Of a DNA stretch of 42,556 bases, positions 32,769 to 40,593 are shown piece after piece. The notes under the pieces were generated by a model that was given only the letters and a program-made list of their open reading frames with translations, searched no databases and was not told the origin of the DNA. Positions within the stretch are counted from its first letter, which is position 1. Every line of letters begins with the position of its first letter. The DNA is from JABDOU01 sp041609995. GTDB taxonomy: Bacteria; Actinomycetota; Acidimicrobiia; Spongiisociales; SHLN01. The stretch spans positions 1-42,556 of the forward strand of contig JBFIPU010000011.1 in the NCBI GenBank assembly GCA_041609995.1, read 5' to 3'. The position numbers and the translations under genes are program-made.

Positions 32769-33205
32769 CAGCCGGCGGAGGCCCTCTTGACGAGAGCCTT
32801 GAGCGCTGAGTTGGTGATCTGCTTCTCCACCTGACGGCGCAGGAGCTTGGGAACCGGGAAGTTGGGTTCGACGGTGAGGGAGTATTCGACGGCCGTCCCC
32901 CCGCTTTCGAGGTCGAAGAACTCATACATGCCGTCGAGGCTCTTCACATCGTCGGATTCGACCAGCGTCCACGCCACCCGGGCAATCCCGTCGTACGTGT
33001 ACGACAGCACATACGAGATGGTCTGCCCGAAGGATTGGAGGCGGAATTGCGCTGTGGCCGGATTGCCATCCTCGAAATACTCGAGAACCTCGACTTCCTC
33101 CATGCCGTCGACCCACTCGGGGTAGCTCTCCAGATCTGTCACCACCTCGAAGAGGGCCTCGGCTTCGAGATCGCAGGTGATCTCGGCTTTGGTGGCGTCG
33201 CTCAT
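32768..33205 (-). CDS. SRPBCC (polyketide cyclase/START-like) protein
   Basis: A 145-residue protein with the helix-grip fold of the SRPBCC superfamily: an initial strand KAEITCDLEAEALFEVVTDL with the usual YPEW motif (LESYPEWVDGM), central strands and a long C-terminal helix (PKLLRRQVEKQITNSALKAL). Such proteins bind hydrophobic ligands in a deep pocket. I start at the ATG 33205, which has GAGGAG seven to eight bases upstream; an in-frame start at 33232 exists. It leads the ArsA operon, an arrangement also known in mycobacteria, suggesting that the pair works on a lipid or lipid-linked client. Confidence 0.86.
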   Translation of the reverse strand: MSDATKAEITCDLEAEALFEVVTDLESYPEWVDGMEEVEVLEYFEDGNPATAQFRLQSFGQTISYVLSYTYDGIARVAWTLVESDDVKSLDGMYEFFDLESGGTAVEYSLTVEPNFPVPKLLRRQVEKQITNSALKALVKRASAG

Positions 33206-33234
33206 TTCCCGCTCCTCGCTCTCGGTAGGCAAGC

Positions 33235-33999
33235 CTACGCCGGGCGATGGCGCACGGCGCGAGCCGTGGCGCGGAAGTATCCGACGTTGCGGCAGCGGGT
33301 TCTCCCGATCTTCCAGCTCACAGCCTGCGGCTGGTGGATGTCGCCGAAGAAGTGATAGTCGGGCTGGTGCTGTTGGATGTATTCGAGAACGGGTGTCGAG
33401 CCTTTGTTCGTGCCGGCCACGACATCGGTGGCGAGCTGAGGAATCGCAGGCGGTACGTGGGTGCCGAGCACGTCGACGGGGCCCAGTTGTTCCAGCCGTG
33501 CGCCCAGATCCTCGTCGGACACCTCACCGGGCACGCCCAGCGGCGAGGCGATCCCACCACCGACAATGCCCACGCGCGTCCCCTCGATCTCGACAACGCC
33601 GCTTTCGATATAGGTCGCCGATGACGGCAGATGGTGCTGCAGGCGATCGGGCCGATCCACATTTCCGTATGTAACGTAGGCCTCGGAACCGTCTAGAGCG
33701 GAGCAGATCGAGGCGTAGGCGAGCTCGATGCGGGTGTGGAACTGGGCGCGCAACTCTGCCTCGTCCCACTCGGAGCGCAACGCCTCCCAATGCTCCCGTA
33801 CCTTGTCCCATTCGTGGGCGGTTCGGAACTCGATCATGTCCCACACCCACTCGGAACCGGCCACATCGGCCAGGATCCCATCGGCTGTCCGATAGTCGAT
33901 GTAGTTGATCAAGTCCCCGAGCACGACCACCGGTTCCCCCAAACCGGCCACACGGCGTAGAGCATCGGCGTTGCCGTGCACGTCGGCCACGATCAGCAT
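33235..33999 (-). CDS. Metallophosphoesterase-like protein
   Basis: A 254-residue protein of the calcineurin-like phosphoesterase fold. The metal motifs run in order: VADVHGN (D-x-H), VVLGDLINY (GD), YGNVDRP (GN in place of the usual GNHD/E), GTHVPP (His) and FFGDIHQP. The last motif is normally GHxH, and here the first His reads Asp; a metal site is still possible but altered. The ATG at 33999 overlaps the QueG-like stop by seven bases. The substrate is unknown; yfcE-like cyclic-nucleotide or RNA phosphodiesterases are relatives. Confidence 0.78.
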   Translation of the reverse strand: MLIVADVHGNADALRRVAGLGEPVVVLGDLINYIDYRTADGILADVAGSEWVWDMIEFRTAHEWDKVREHWEALRSEWDEAELRAQFHTRIELAYASICSALDGSEAYVTYGNVDRPDRLQHHLPSSATYIESGVVEIEGTRVGIVGGGIASPLGVPGEVSDEDLGARLEQLGPVDVLGTHVPPAIPQLATDVVAGTNKGSTPVLEYIQQHQPDYHFFGDIHQPQAVSWKIGRTRCRNVGYFRATARAVRHRPA

Positions 34000-35024
34000 T
34001 GCTGCGCCAACGCTGCCAGGGCCCACGATGCATGCTCTCGGAGGAGCTCGGACGGGTGGTCGAGATAACTCGCAATCAGGGCTTCAGCCCCCGGCCCCGG
34101 GGTGTTGCCCAGGGCCACCAAGGCATTTCGCCGCAGGTAGTCGGGATCGCGCCGGGGAATATAGAAGTGGTCGAATTCGGCCAGCAGCTCGTCGTCATCG
34201 GCTGTGAGCAACCGGGTCAGCGAAACACGGCCTTTCTGCTCGGTGGCCGCCGCCAGCCACCGCTCCCCAGGCGGGCACGCATCGAGGCAATCGTCGCACC
34301 CGTACACCCGATCCCCGACCGCTTCTCGCAACTCGGTCGGGATCGGTCCCGGTGCTTGCAGGATTGCCGCCAGGCACAAACGGGCGTCGATGACGCCCGG
34401 GCCGACAATGGCACCGGTGGGACAGGCCGGTATGCAGGCGACACAGGTGCCGCATGTGCGCTCCATCGGCTCCGAGACCTGCAACCGGGCATCGGTCACC
34501 ACTGATCCGAGCAAGATCCACGGACCGAATCTCGGCGCCAGCACCATGGTGCTCTTGCCCCACCAACCCAGGCCGGCCCGCACCGCCGCGGCCCTGTCGA
34601 CCAGACGGTTGTCGTCGACCAGAACCTCGGCGTACCGGCCGCGTCGAGTGAGTTCGGCGGCGATGTCCGAGAGAGCTGATCGAAGTGGGGCATAATGGTC
34701 CTCGGTCGCAAATCGGGCCACCCTTCCCCTTCCGGGAGCCCGCTCGCCGGGCGAGCCGGAGGCCGGGACATACGACACCGCTCCCACCACGATCCGCTCC
34801 GCCCACGGAAATGAGGCCCGGACGTCGGTCGACACCTCGGGACGGTTGTAGGTGAAGGTCAGGCTCGCAGCCTGGCCCGATTGTTTTCGTCGCTCGAGTT
34901 CTTCTCGAACTTCCGTGAACGGCTCGGCATCGCAGACACCCATCGCCACGAGGCGATCGCGCCCCAACTCGTACACGGCTTCGGTTGCCTCCTGGTCGAC
35001 AGCGGCACCGCTGTTGTCATGCAT
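33993..35024 (-). CDS. queG: QueG-like iron-sulfur protein (epoxyqueuosine reductase family)
   Basis: A 343-residue protein with the QueG layout: N-terminal cobalamin-binding-type domain containing GWWGKSTMVLAPRFG, a ferredoxin-like pair of 4Fe-4S motifs (CGTCVACIPACP and GCDDCLDACP, with a further Cys in ARLCLAA), and a C-terminal HEAT-like helical region (DYLRRNALVALGN). QueG reduces epoxyqueuosine to queuosine in tRNA anticodons. No tgt, queA or other queuosine gene is present in the window, so another role or salvage is possible. The ATG at 35024 is used; earlier in-frame codons overlap ilvD. Confidence 0.82.
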   Translation of the reverse strand: MHDNSGAAVDQEATEAVYELGRDRLVAMGVCDAEPFTEVREELERRKQSGQAASLTFTYNRPEVSTDVRASFPWAERIVVGAVSYVPASGSPGERAPGRGRVARFATEDHYAPLRSALSDIAAELTRRGRYAEVLVDDNRLVDRAAAVRAGLGWWGKSTMVLAPRFGPWILLGSVVTDARLQVSEPMERTCGTCVACIPACPTGAIVGPGVIDARLCLAAILQAPGPIPTELREAVGDRVYGCDDCLDACPPGERWLAAATEQKGRVSLTRLLTADDDELLAEFDHFYIPRRDPDYLRRNALVALGNTPGPGAEALIASYLDHPSELLREHASWALAALAQQC

Positions 35025-35076
35025 GGGGCCAGTCTGGTCCGCCCGTGGGCGAGGCGCCCGGTTCGGTGGCGTGCGG

Positions 35077-35082
35077 TAGCCT
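35077..35082 (+). promoter_or_regulatory. -10 hexamer of leaderless ilvD
   Basis: TAGCCT ends six bases before the ilvD ATG at 35089; no Shine-Dalgarno sequence intervenes. Confidence 0.5.
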
Positions 35083-35088
35083 CGCAAC

Positions 35089-36750
35089 ATGGCGAACAAG
35101 ATTCACTCCCAGGATGTGACCGAAGGAACAGCCAAGGCCGGTGCCCGAGCCATGTTGCGGGCGGTGGGCCTCTCCGAGGAGGACTTCGCGAAACCACAGG
35201 TCGGCCTGGTGTCGGCCGGCAACGAAGTGACTCCCTGCAACATCACCGGACCGATGCTGGCGGAGCGGGCCAAAGACGGAGTCCGGGCCGCTGACGGGGT
35301 GGGGTTGGTGTTCACCACCATTGCCGTCTCGGACGGGATCTCGATGGGCCATGAGGGTATGCGGGCTTCGCTGGTCAGCCGGGAGGTGATCGCCGACTCG
35401 GTGGAACTCGTCATGCACGCCGAGCGATTCGACGCCATGGTCACCATCGCCGGATGCGACAAGTCACTGCCCGGCATGCTCATGGCGGCAGCCCGCATCA
35501 ACCTGCCGGGCGTGTTCTTGTACGGCGGTTCTTCACTCCCCGGGCATTGGCGCGGCAAAGACATCTCGATCGTCGACGTCTTCGAGGGCATCGGGGCGGT
35601 CTCAGAGGGCCGGCTGACGCCCGACGACTTGTTGGAGATCGAGAGGAGCGCCTGCCCGGGCGTCGGGTCCTGTGCCGGCATGTTCACGGCCAACACCATG
35701 GCGTCGGTGGGTGAAGCGATCGGCATGTCGCTGCCCGGCTCCGCCACCGTGCCGGCAATCGATCCCCGCTTGGAAGAGTTCGCGGTGCGCTCGGGTGAGG
35801 CAGCCATGGCTCTCTTGGAACGAAACATCCGCCCCCGCTCGATCATGACCCGCCAGGCATTCGAGAACGCCATCACGATGGTCATGGCCCTGGGTGGCTC
35901 GACCAACGCCGTGCTCCACCTGCTGGCCATCGCCCGGGAGGCCCGGGTCGACCTGGACCTGGAGGACTTCGATGCCATCGCCCGCCGAACTCCCCACGTG
36001 GGTGACCTCAAACCATTCGGGGCCTATCACATGGTCGACCTGGACCGGATCGGAGGGATTCCGGTGGTACTGCGGGCACTGCTCGACGAGGGATACCTCC
36101 ACGGCGATGCCCTGACCGTGACCGGCCGCACGATGGCCGAGAACCTGGAGGGCGTGACGTTCCCCGGCGACCAGGATGTGATCCGCCCTCTGGATCAGCC
36201 CATCGCGGAAGAGGGCGGCATCGCCGTCTTACGCGGCTCACTGTGCCCCGAGGGTGCGGTTGTGAAAATGGCCGGGATCGAGCTGGACGTGTTCGAAGGA
36301 CCGGCCCGCGTCTTCGATGACGAAAAGGACGCGCTCGACGCCCTGTTCAATCATCAGCTGAATCATGGCGACGTCGTCGTCATCCGCTATGAGGGCCCCA
36401 AAGGCGGCCCGGGGATGCGGGAGATGTTGCAGATCACGGCCGCTATCAAAGGCGCCGGGTTCGGCAAATCGATCCTGCTGATCACCGACGGCCGGTTCAG
36501 CGGAGGGACCACCGGCCTCTGCATCGGGCATGTGGCCCCCGAGGCCATGACCGGCGGCCCCATCGGCCTCATCGAGGAAGGCGATCGAATACGAGTCGAC
36601 ATCCCGAACCGCAAACTCGACATCCTGGTCGATGATCTCGAGTCCCGCCGGGCCGACTGGAAACCCATCGAGCCTCGATACGCGGCCGGTGTCTTGGCCA
36701 AATACGCCAAACTGGCCGGGTCGGCCGAGACAGGCGCCAGCCTCGAATAG
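35089..36750 (+). CDS. ilvD: IlvD, dihydroxy-acid dehydratase
   Basis: Dehydrates 2,3-dihydroxy-isovalerate and -methylvalerate in branched-chain amino acid synthesis; 553 residues. The three iron-sulfur cysteines are Cys50 (NEVTPCN), Cys123 (AGCDKSLPGM) and Cys195 (CPGVGSCAGMFTANTM), the set expected for a 2Fe-2S-type enzyme of the IlvD/Edd family. The C-terminal DGRFSGGTTGLCIGHV motif is intact. Leaderless start indicated by TAGCCT. Divergent from queG. A short hairpin without T-tract follows the stop (36775-36790). No other ilv genes are adjacent. Confidence 0.95.
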   Translation: MANKIHSQDVTEGTAKAGARAMLRAVGLSEEDFAKPQVGLVSAGNEVTPCNITGPMLAERAKDGVRAADGVGLVFTTIAVSDGISMGHEGMRASLVSREVIADSVELVMHAERFDAMVTIAGCDKSLPGMLMAAARINLPGVFLYGGSSLPGHWRGKDISIVDVFEGIGAVSEGRLTPDDLLEIERSACPGVGSCAGMFTANTMASVGEAIGMSLPGSATVPAIDPRLEEFAVRSGEAAMALLERNIRPRSIMTRQAFENAITMVMALGGSTNAVLHLLAIAREARVDLDLEDFDAIARRTPHVGDLKPFGAYHMVDLDRIGGIPVVLRALLDEGYLHGDALTVTGRTMAENLEGVTFPGDQDVIRPLDQPIAEEGGIAVLRGSLCPEGAVVKMAGIELDVFEGPARVFDDEKDALDALFNHQLNHGDVVVIRYEGPKGGPGMREMLQITAAIKGAGFGKSILLITDGRFSGGTTGLCIGHVAPEAMTGGPIGLIEEGDRIRVDIPNRKLDILVDDLESRRADWKPIEPRYAAGVLAKYAKLAGSAETGASLE

Positions 36751-37166
36751 CGGACGCAGACGACGCGCCCGTGTCGGGGGATGGTCCCCGCCGGCTCGAG
36801 GTTGATTCCTGCTGCAGTGGGGCGGACGGTCGGTCCCGGGTCGAGTGCCAGGCCCGCCTCGCGCGCGCACCTCTCCGGCCTCGCACCCACCGTCATCCCC
36901 GCGTATTCCGCTTCGACTGAGCCCACGTCCCACGATTCGATCTCTCTTGGTTCCATCTCCCCTCAAGCCCTCCACTGCGACCCGCGGCGCGCGAGTCGCC
37001 ACTTGCGACCGTCTCCACTGAGCCTCCACCGGCCAGACCGCATGGGCAAGATTCCTCTCGACCGGTCCCCCGGACTCCTCGCAGCCGGTACCGCCTGCTT
37101 CTGCTTCCGGCCCGCCTCAACCCCCATCTGTCCGGTCCTGATCGCTCACAGCAGGCGTACCGGTGT
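36751..37166. other. 416-base region without a confident gene
   Basis: Open frames here are Arg/Ser/Pro-rich or run antisense through ilvD, and none has the codon-position bias of neighbouring genes. One minus-strand frame from ATG 36956 has modest bias and GAGGGGAG directly before the ATG (too close to act as ribosome-binding site), but it continues antisense through ilvD. A GGGGATGG-TCCCC-type hairpin (36775-36790) follows ilvD. I looked for tmRNA, RNase P and tRNA signatures and saw none. It may be decayed coding sequence or an unrecognised RNA. Confidence 0.5.
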
Positions 37167-37610
37167 TCACGAAGCCTGTTCGCTCTCGTGGCGTCGGCTG
37201 TGCTCGTGTTCCGTCCCGGTGGCACCGACGGCGCCGGCTCCATCGATCGGCTTCTCGTCCGACTCGCCGGTGGATCGGACCTTCGGTGCCTGATGTTGCA
37301 CGCTGCTTCGCTCGCCTTCTTCTTCATTGCTTGCCTGACTGCTTGCCTGACTGCTTGCCTGATTGTTTGGTTCGGCGATCGAGGGGATGACTATTCCCGC
37401 GGAGTCTCCGGCCTGTTTCGGCACCAACCGCAACTGCGGCACGAGCCCCTGCTCGGCCAGGTTGCCCAGCGCTTCCATCTCGTCGGCGCTCACCGCCACC
37501 TTCCCCCGACCGGTTGCCGCCGGGCCGACCTCGTCCAGAAGCAAAGTCACGATGCAGTCGCCACACGCATCGCTCCTCTGCATCACGCAGGTATTGCAGT
37601 CAATCAGCAT
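37167..37610 (-). CDS. Cys-rich N-terminal protein with repeat-expanded tail
   Basis: A 147-residue protein. The first 75 residues form the likely conserved part, beginning MLIDCNTCVMQRSDACGDCI with two CxxC pairs (Cys5/Cys8, Cys16/Cys19) that could hold zinc or a cluster, then a helical segment DEMEALGNLAEQGLVPQLRLV. From about residue 80 the protein becomes low-complexity: three SQAS-type repeats from a 12-bp tandem repeat, then an acidic, Ser/Glu/His-rich tail. I know small actinobacterial proteins of this N-terminal type but no function. The ATG has GAGGTAGG upstream and follows the DinB-superfamily gene by 59 bases. Confidence 0.75.
   Translation of the reverse strand: MLIDCNTCVMQRSDACGDCIVTLLLDEVGPAATGRGKVAVSADEMEALGNLAEQGLVPQLRLVPKQAGDSAGIVIPSIAEPNNQASSQASSQASNEEEGERSSVQHQAPKVRSTGESDEKPIDGAGAVGATGTEHEHSRRHESEQAS
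37329..37364. repeat. Three 12-bp tandem repeats inside the Cys-rich gene
   Basis: GCTTGCCTGACT twice (37329-37340, 37341-37352) then GCTTGCCTGATT (37353-37364). Being a multiple of three, copy changes keep the frame and alter the number of SQAS units in the protein tail. Confidence 0.88.
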
Positions 37611-37669
37611 CAGCCACCTACCTCGTTTCGGTATGCGGCCAACCGTATGGCACGGGTGTGACAGAATCG

Positions 37670-38293
37670 CTAGACGAGAACGGGAAACACCGCGTTGGCC
37701 CAGGACCGGCCGGTGGCAGCCATGAGGAGCATCTCCCCTTTGCCGATGATGCGGGCCAGGTCCGCCACGAGAGCGGTCGCCTGTGCGAGCGCAGTCTCCG
37801 GAACGTCCCAGCGATAGTCAACGGCGTGCGCGAAGTCGAGACCGTGGACCACCAACTCCAGCGTCCGGGTGGGCAGGTAGTCGCGCATTCGCATCGCTCC
37901 GAAGGGGGTGGTTGCCAGGCGTTCCCCCTCCATGGCGTCCACTGCCGCGATAGCAGCCGCCACCGCCCGGTCGAAGGCTGCTACCACCGTCGACGCCACC
38001 AGCTCATGGTCGGCGGCGCGCCGTGTCACTCGCAGATCGAGCTCGGGGTCCTCGGCCCGTTCGGCCAGATAGATGGCGTAGTACCCCGCGGCCGACGAAA
38101 TCGTTGCTCCCGTCGGTGGTGCCTCACTCGCATGTCGGGCGGGGGCGGACAGGGCCCGCATCATGTGGTTTGTCAGATCCAGCAGATTCCAGTCTCCCAC
38201 GGCCGGTGTCCACCACTCCCATGCGTCGTTGTCGATGAATCTGGCGACGCCTTGTGCGGCATCCTGGAATCCGGTGCGAACCTCATCCCACAT
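37670..38293 (-). CDS. Mycothiol-dependent maleylpyruvate isomerase-like (DinB superfamily) protein
   Basis: A 207-residue protein of the actinobacterial TIGR03083-type/DinB fold. VGDWNLLDLTNHMMRAL contains the first metal-binding His, and the other candidate His residues lie in ELVVHGLDFAHAV, a pattern seen in metal- and mycothiol-using enzymes of this fold. The precise substrate is unknown. ATG at 38293 is preferred because TACGAT sits seven bases upstream (leaderless); the ATG three codons earlier (38302) overlaps the hexamer. Followed by the Cys-rich gene in the same direction. Confidence 0.8.
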   Translation of the reverse strand: MWDEVRTGFQDAAQGVARFIDNDAWEWWTPAVGDWNLLDLTNHMMRALSAPARHASEAPPTGATISSAAGYYAIYLAERAEDPELDLRVTRRAADHELVASTVVAAFDRAVAAAIAAVDAMEGERLATTPFGAMRMRDYLPTRTLELVVHGLDFAHAVDYRWDVPETALAQATALVADLARIIGKGEMLLMAATGRSWANAVFPVLV

Positions 38294-38300
38294 GTTCTTC

Positions 38301-38306
38301 ATCGTA
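38301..38306 (-). promoter_or_regulatory. -10 hexamer upstream of DinB-superfamily gene
   Basis: TACGAT on the minus strand, seven bases before the ATG at 38293; it overlaps the alternative ATG at 38302. Confidence 0.42.
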
Positions 38307-38333
38307 GGGGCTGTGTGCTAGACATCTGCCTGG

Positions 38334-39365
38334 ATGCGCATCTCCACCATCGTCGACTACGCCTCCGATCCCCAGGCAACGGCCCAGGACGTGCTCGCCT
38401 ACGAAGCGGCCGGCATCGACATGATCTGGGTGGCGGAGGCGTGGACATTCGACGCCGTCAGCCTGCTCGGATACCTGGCAGCGATCACCGAACGGGTGGA
38501 GCTCGGCTCTGGAATCCTCAACATCTACAGCCGGACACCGGCGGTCCTGGCCATGACAGCCGCCGCCCTCGATCGGCTGTCGGACGGGAGATTCAGCCTG
38601 GGAATCGGGGCCTCTGGTCCCCAGGTCATCGAAGGATGGCATGGCGTTTCCTACGACGCCCCGGTGGGCCGGACCGCCGAGGTGATCGACATTTGCCGCC
38701 AGATCTGGCGACGGGAGCGCCTCGAGTACCGGGGTACCCATTACCAGCTGCCGCTGCGGGGCGGCACCGGCTTGGGCAAGAGCCTCAAGCTGATCAACCG
38801 GCCACTCCGTAGTGAGATCCCCATCTACAACGCCGCCCTCGGGCCCAAGAACGTGGCATTGACGGCCGAACAAGCCGACGGCTGGATCCCGGTCTTCTAC
38901 TACCCGGAGAAGGCCGACGACGTCTGGGGTGAGGCGCTGCGGATCGGAGCCAAGCAGCGCGAGCTGGGTCCACTCGATATCGTGGCCGGAGGCCACCTGG
39001 CGATCGGCGAAGACATCGACCGACTTCTCGACGAAGGACGTCCCATGGCCGCGCTCTACATCGGAGGTATGGGAGCGAGAGGTAAGAACTTCTACAACGA
39101 TCTGGTGAGCCGGTACGGCTACGAGGCAGAGGCCAAGGAGATCCAGGATCTCTACCTGGACGGCCAGGTGCGCGCCGCCATGGCGGCCATCCCGGAAGAG
39201 CTCTTGCGCAACATCAGCCTCATCGGCGATGCCGGATTCGTCCGAGAGCGGGTGGCCGCCTACCGAAGCGCCGGAGTGACCACCCTCAACATCACTCCGA
39301 TCGGACGGACCACCGACGAGCGGGCCGCCCACATTCGTGCGCTGGCCGATATTGTGCATGGGTAG
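38334..39365 (+). CDS. LLM-class F420-dependent oxidoreductase
   Basis: A 343-residue luciferase-like TIM-barrel protein. The N-terminal MRISTIVDY..., VAEAWTFDAVSLLGYLA, LGSGILNIYSRTPAVLAMTA and RFSLGIGASGPQV blocks are typical of F420-dependent members in actinobacteria, such as methylenetetrahydromethanopterin reductase-like enzymes. The substrate is unknown. Divergent from the DinB-superfamily gene with about 40 bases between starts; TAGACA nine bases before the ATG may be a -10 element. The stop is followed immediately by the start of a 54-residue membrane protein gene. Confidence 0.88.
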   Translation: MRISTIVDYASDPQATAQDVLAYEAAGIDMIWVAEAWTFDAVSLLGYLAAITERVELGSGILNIYSRTPAVLAMTAAALDRLSDGRFSLGIGASGPQVIEGWHGVSYDAPVGRTAEVIDICRQIWRRERLEYRGTHYQLPLRGGTGLGKSLKLINRPLRSEIPIYNAALGPKNVALTAEQADGWIPVFYYPEKADDVWGEALRIGAKQRELGPLDIVAGGHLAIGEDIDRLLDEGRPMAALYIGGMGARGKNFYNDLVSRYGYEAEAKEIQDLYLDGQVRAAMAAIPEELLRNISLIGDAGFVRERVAAYRSAGVTTLNITPIGRTTDERAAHIRALADIVHG

Positions 39366-39530
39366 ATGGGTTCGAGCATGTTGATCAGGGCGGCCGTTTT
39401 GCTGGTGGCAGCGCTGATCCTGTTCGCTGTCGTCAAGGCGATCGTTGCCAAGCTCTTCTTTTTGGCCGTTGCCGGCGGAGCTGTCTACCTTCTGGCCAAA
39501 TCGATAGCCGCGTCCGACGACAAGCCCTAG
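39366..39530 (+). CDS. 54-residue membrane protein
   Basis: A short gene whose ATG follows the LLM stop directly and whose TAG lies 13 bases before fba. It encodes two hydrophobic segments (about 6-23 and 29-44) joined by a short basic turn, ending DDKP. About 78 percent of codons end in G or C, consistent with coding. No family recognised. Tight packing between two plus-strand genes makes it likely to be translated with them. Confidence 0.65.
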   Translation: MGSSMLIRAAVLLVAALILFAVVKAIVAKLFFLAVAGGAVYLLAKSIAASDDKP

Positions 39531-39543
39531 GAGCCGAATCACC

Positions 39544-40566
39544 ATGCCCATCGCCACCCCCGACCAGTACCACGCCATGCTGGATGCGGCCAAGGCCGGC
39601 AACTACGCGTATCCCGCCATCAACATAACGTCCTCGGAGACGGCGAATGCAGCGCTTCGCGGGTTTGCCGATGCGTCGTCGGACGGCATCATCCAGATCT
39701 CGACCGGTGGCGGCAAGTTCGCCTCCGGCACCCATGTGGGCGACATGGCCTACGGCGCCATCGGCCTGGCCGATTTCGTACGTCACATGGCCGATCGCTA
39801 CGAGGTCCTGATCGCCCTCCACACCGATCATTGCCAACCCGACAAAGTCGACGACTTCCTGCGACCGATCATCGACGAATCGCGACGCCGGATCGAGGCG
39901 GGCCGCCCCGCCGTGTTCAACAGCCACATGTTCGACGGATCGGCGATCTCGCTTGCCGAGAATCTCGACACCTCGGCCGAGTTGCTGGCCGAACTCGCCC
40001 CGCTCGACATCATCCTCGAAGTCGAGGCCGGCGTAGTCGGCGGTGAGGAGGACGGTGTCTCGGCCGAAATGTTCGGCGAGCACCTCTACACCACGCCTGA
40101 CGATGTCATGGCGGTAGTCGACAAGCTCGGTACCGGCGAACAGGGCCGGTATCTGCTGGCCGCCACCTTCGGCAATGTGCACGGGTCCTACAAGCCCGGC
40201 AACGTGAAACTCAAGCCCGAGATCCTGAAGGAATGCCAGGAAACCCTGGCAGCCGCCGTACCCGGAGCCTCGTTCGACTACGTGTTCCATGGGGGAAGCG
40301 GGTCCCTCCTGTCGGAGATCCACGATGCCGTCGACTACGGGGTGGTGAAGATGAACGTCGACACGGACAATCAGTACGCGTTCACCCGGGCGATCGCCGA
40401 CCACATGTTCAAGAATTACGACGGCGTGCTGAAGATCGACGGCGAGGTGGGCGACAAAAAGGCCTACGACCCGCGTCCCTACCTCGCCAAAGCGGAGGAG
40501 GCCATGGCCCGAAGGGTCGTGCGCACCTGTGAGGATCTGCGCTCTGCCGGCAAGACGTTGACCTGA
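39544..40566 (+). CDS. fba: Class II fructose-bisphosphate aldolase
   Basis: Zinc-dependent aldolase interconverting fructose 1,6-bisphosphate with glyceraldehyde 3-phosphate and dihydroxyacetone phosphate, 340 residues. HTDHC (93-97) supplies catalytic Asp95 and zinc ligand His96; further ligands are in EVEAGVVGGEEDG, NVHGSY and FHGGSGS. The YPAINITSSETANAAL N terminus is that of the class IIA group. The ATG at 39544 has AGGAG about 11 bases upstream. It probably shares a transcript with the 54-residue gene. Confidence 0.95.
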   Translation: MPIATPDQYHAMLDAAKAGNYAYPAINITSSETANAALRGFADASSDGIIQISTGGGKFASGTHVGDMAYGAIGLADFVRHMADRYEVLIALHTDHCQPDKVDDFLRPIIDESRRRIEAGRPAVFNSHMFDGSAISLAENLDTSAELLAELAPLDIILEVEAGVVGGEEDGVSAEMFGEHLYTTPDDVMAVVDKLGTGEQGRYLLAATFGNVHGSYKPGNVKLKPEILKECQETLAAAVPGASFDYVFHGGSGSLLSEIHDAVDYGVVKMNVDTDNQYAFTRAIADHMFKNYDGVLKIDGEVGDKKAYDPRPYLAKAEEAMARRVVRTCEDLRSAGKTLT

Positions 40567-40593
40567 GCGGCGGCTGCCACCGGCGGTAGCACC

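Noticed and set aside
35025..35099. Earlier starts for the QueG-like gene
   Set aside because: They would overlap the ilvD start and leaderless promoter, and the residues are Pro/Arg-rich.
36751..37166. RNase P RNA, tmRNA or tRNA
   Set aside because: Conserved cores of these RNAs were looked for on both strands by eye and not found.
38283..39602. Minus-strand frame antisense to the LLM oxidoreductase
   Set aside because: His/Gly/Arg-rich and without motifs; the plus-strand LLM gene is clear.
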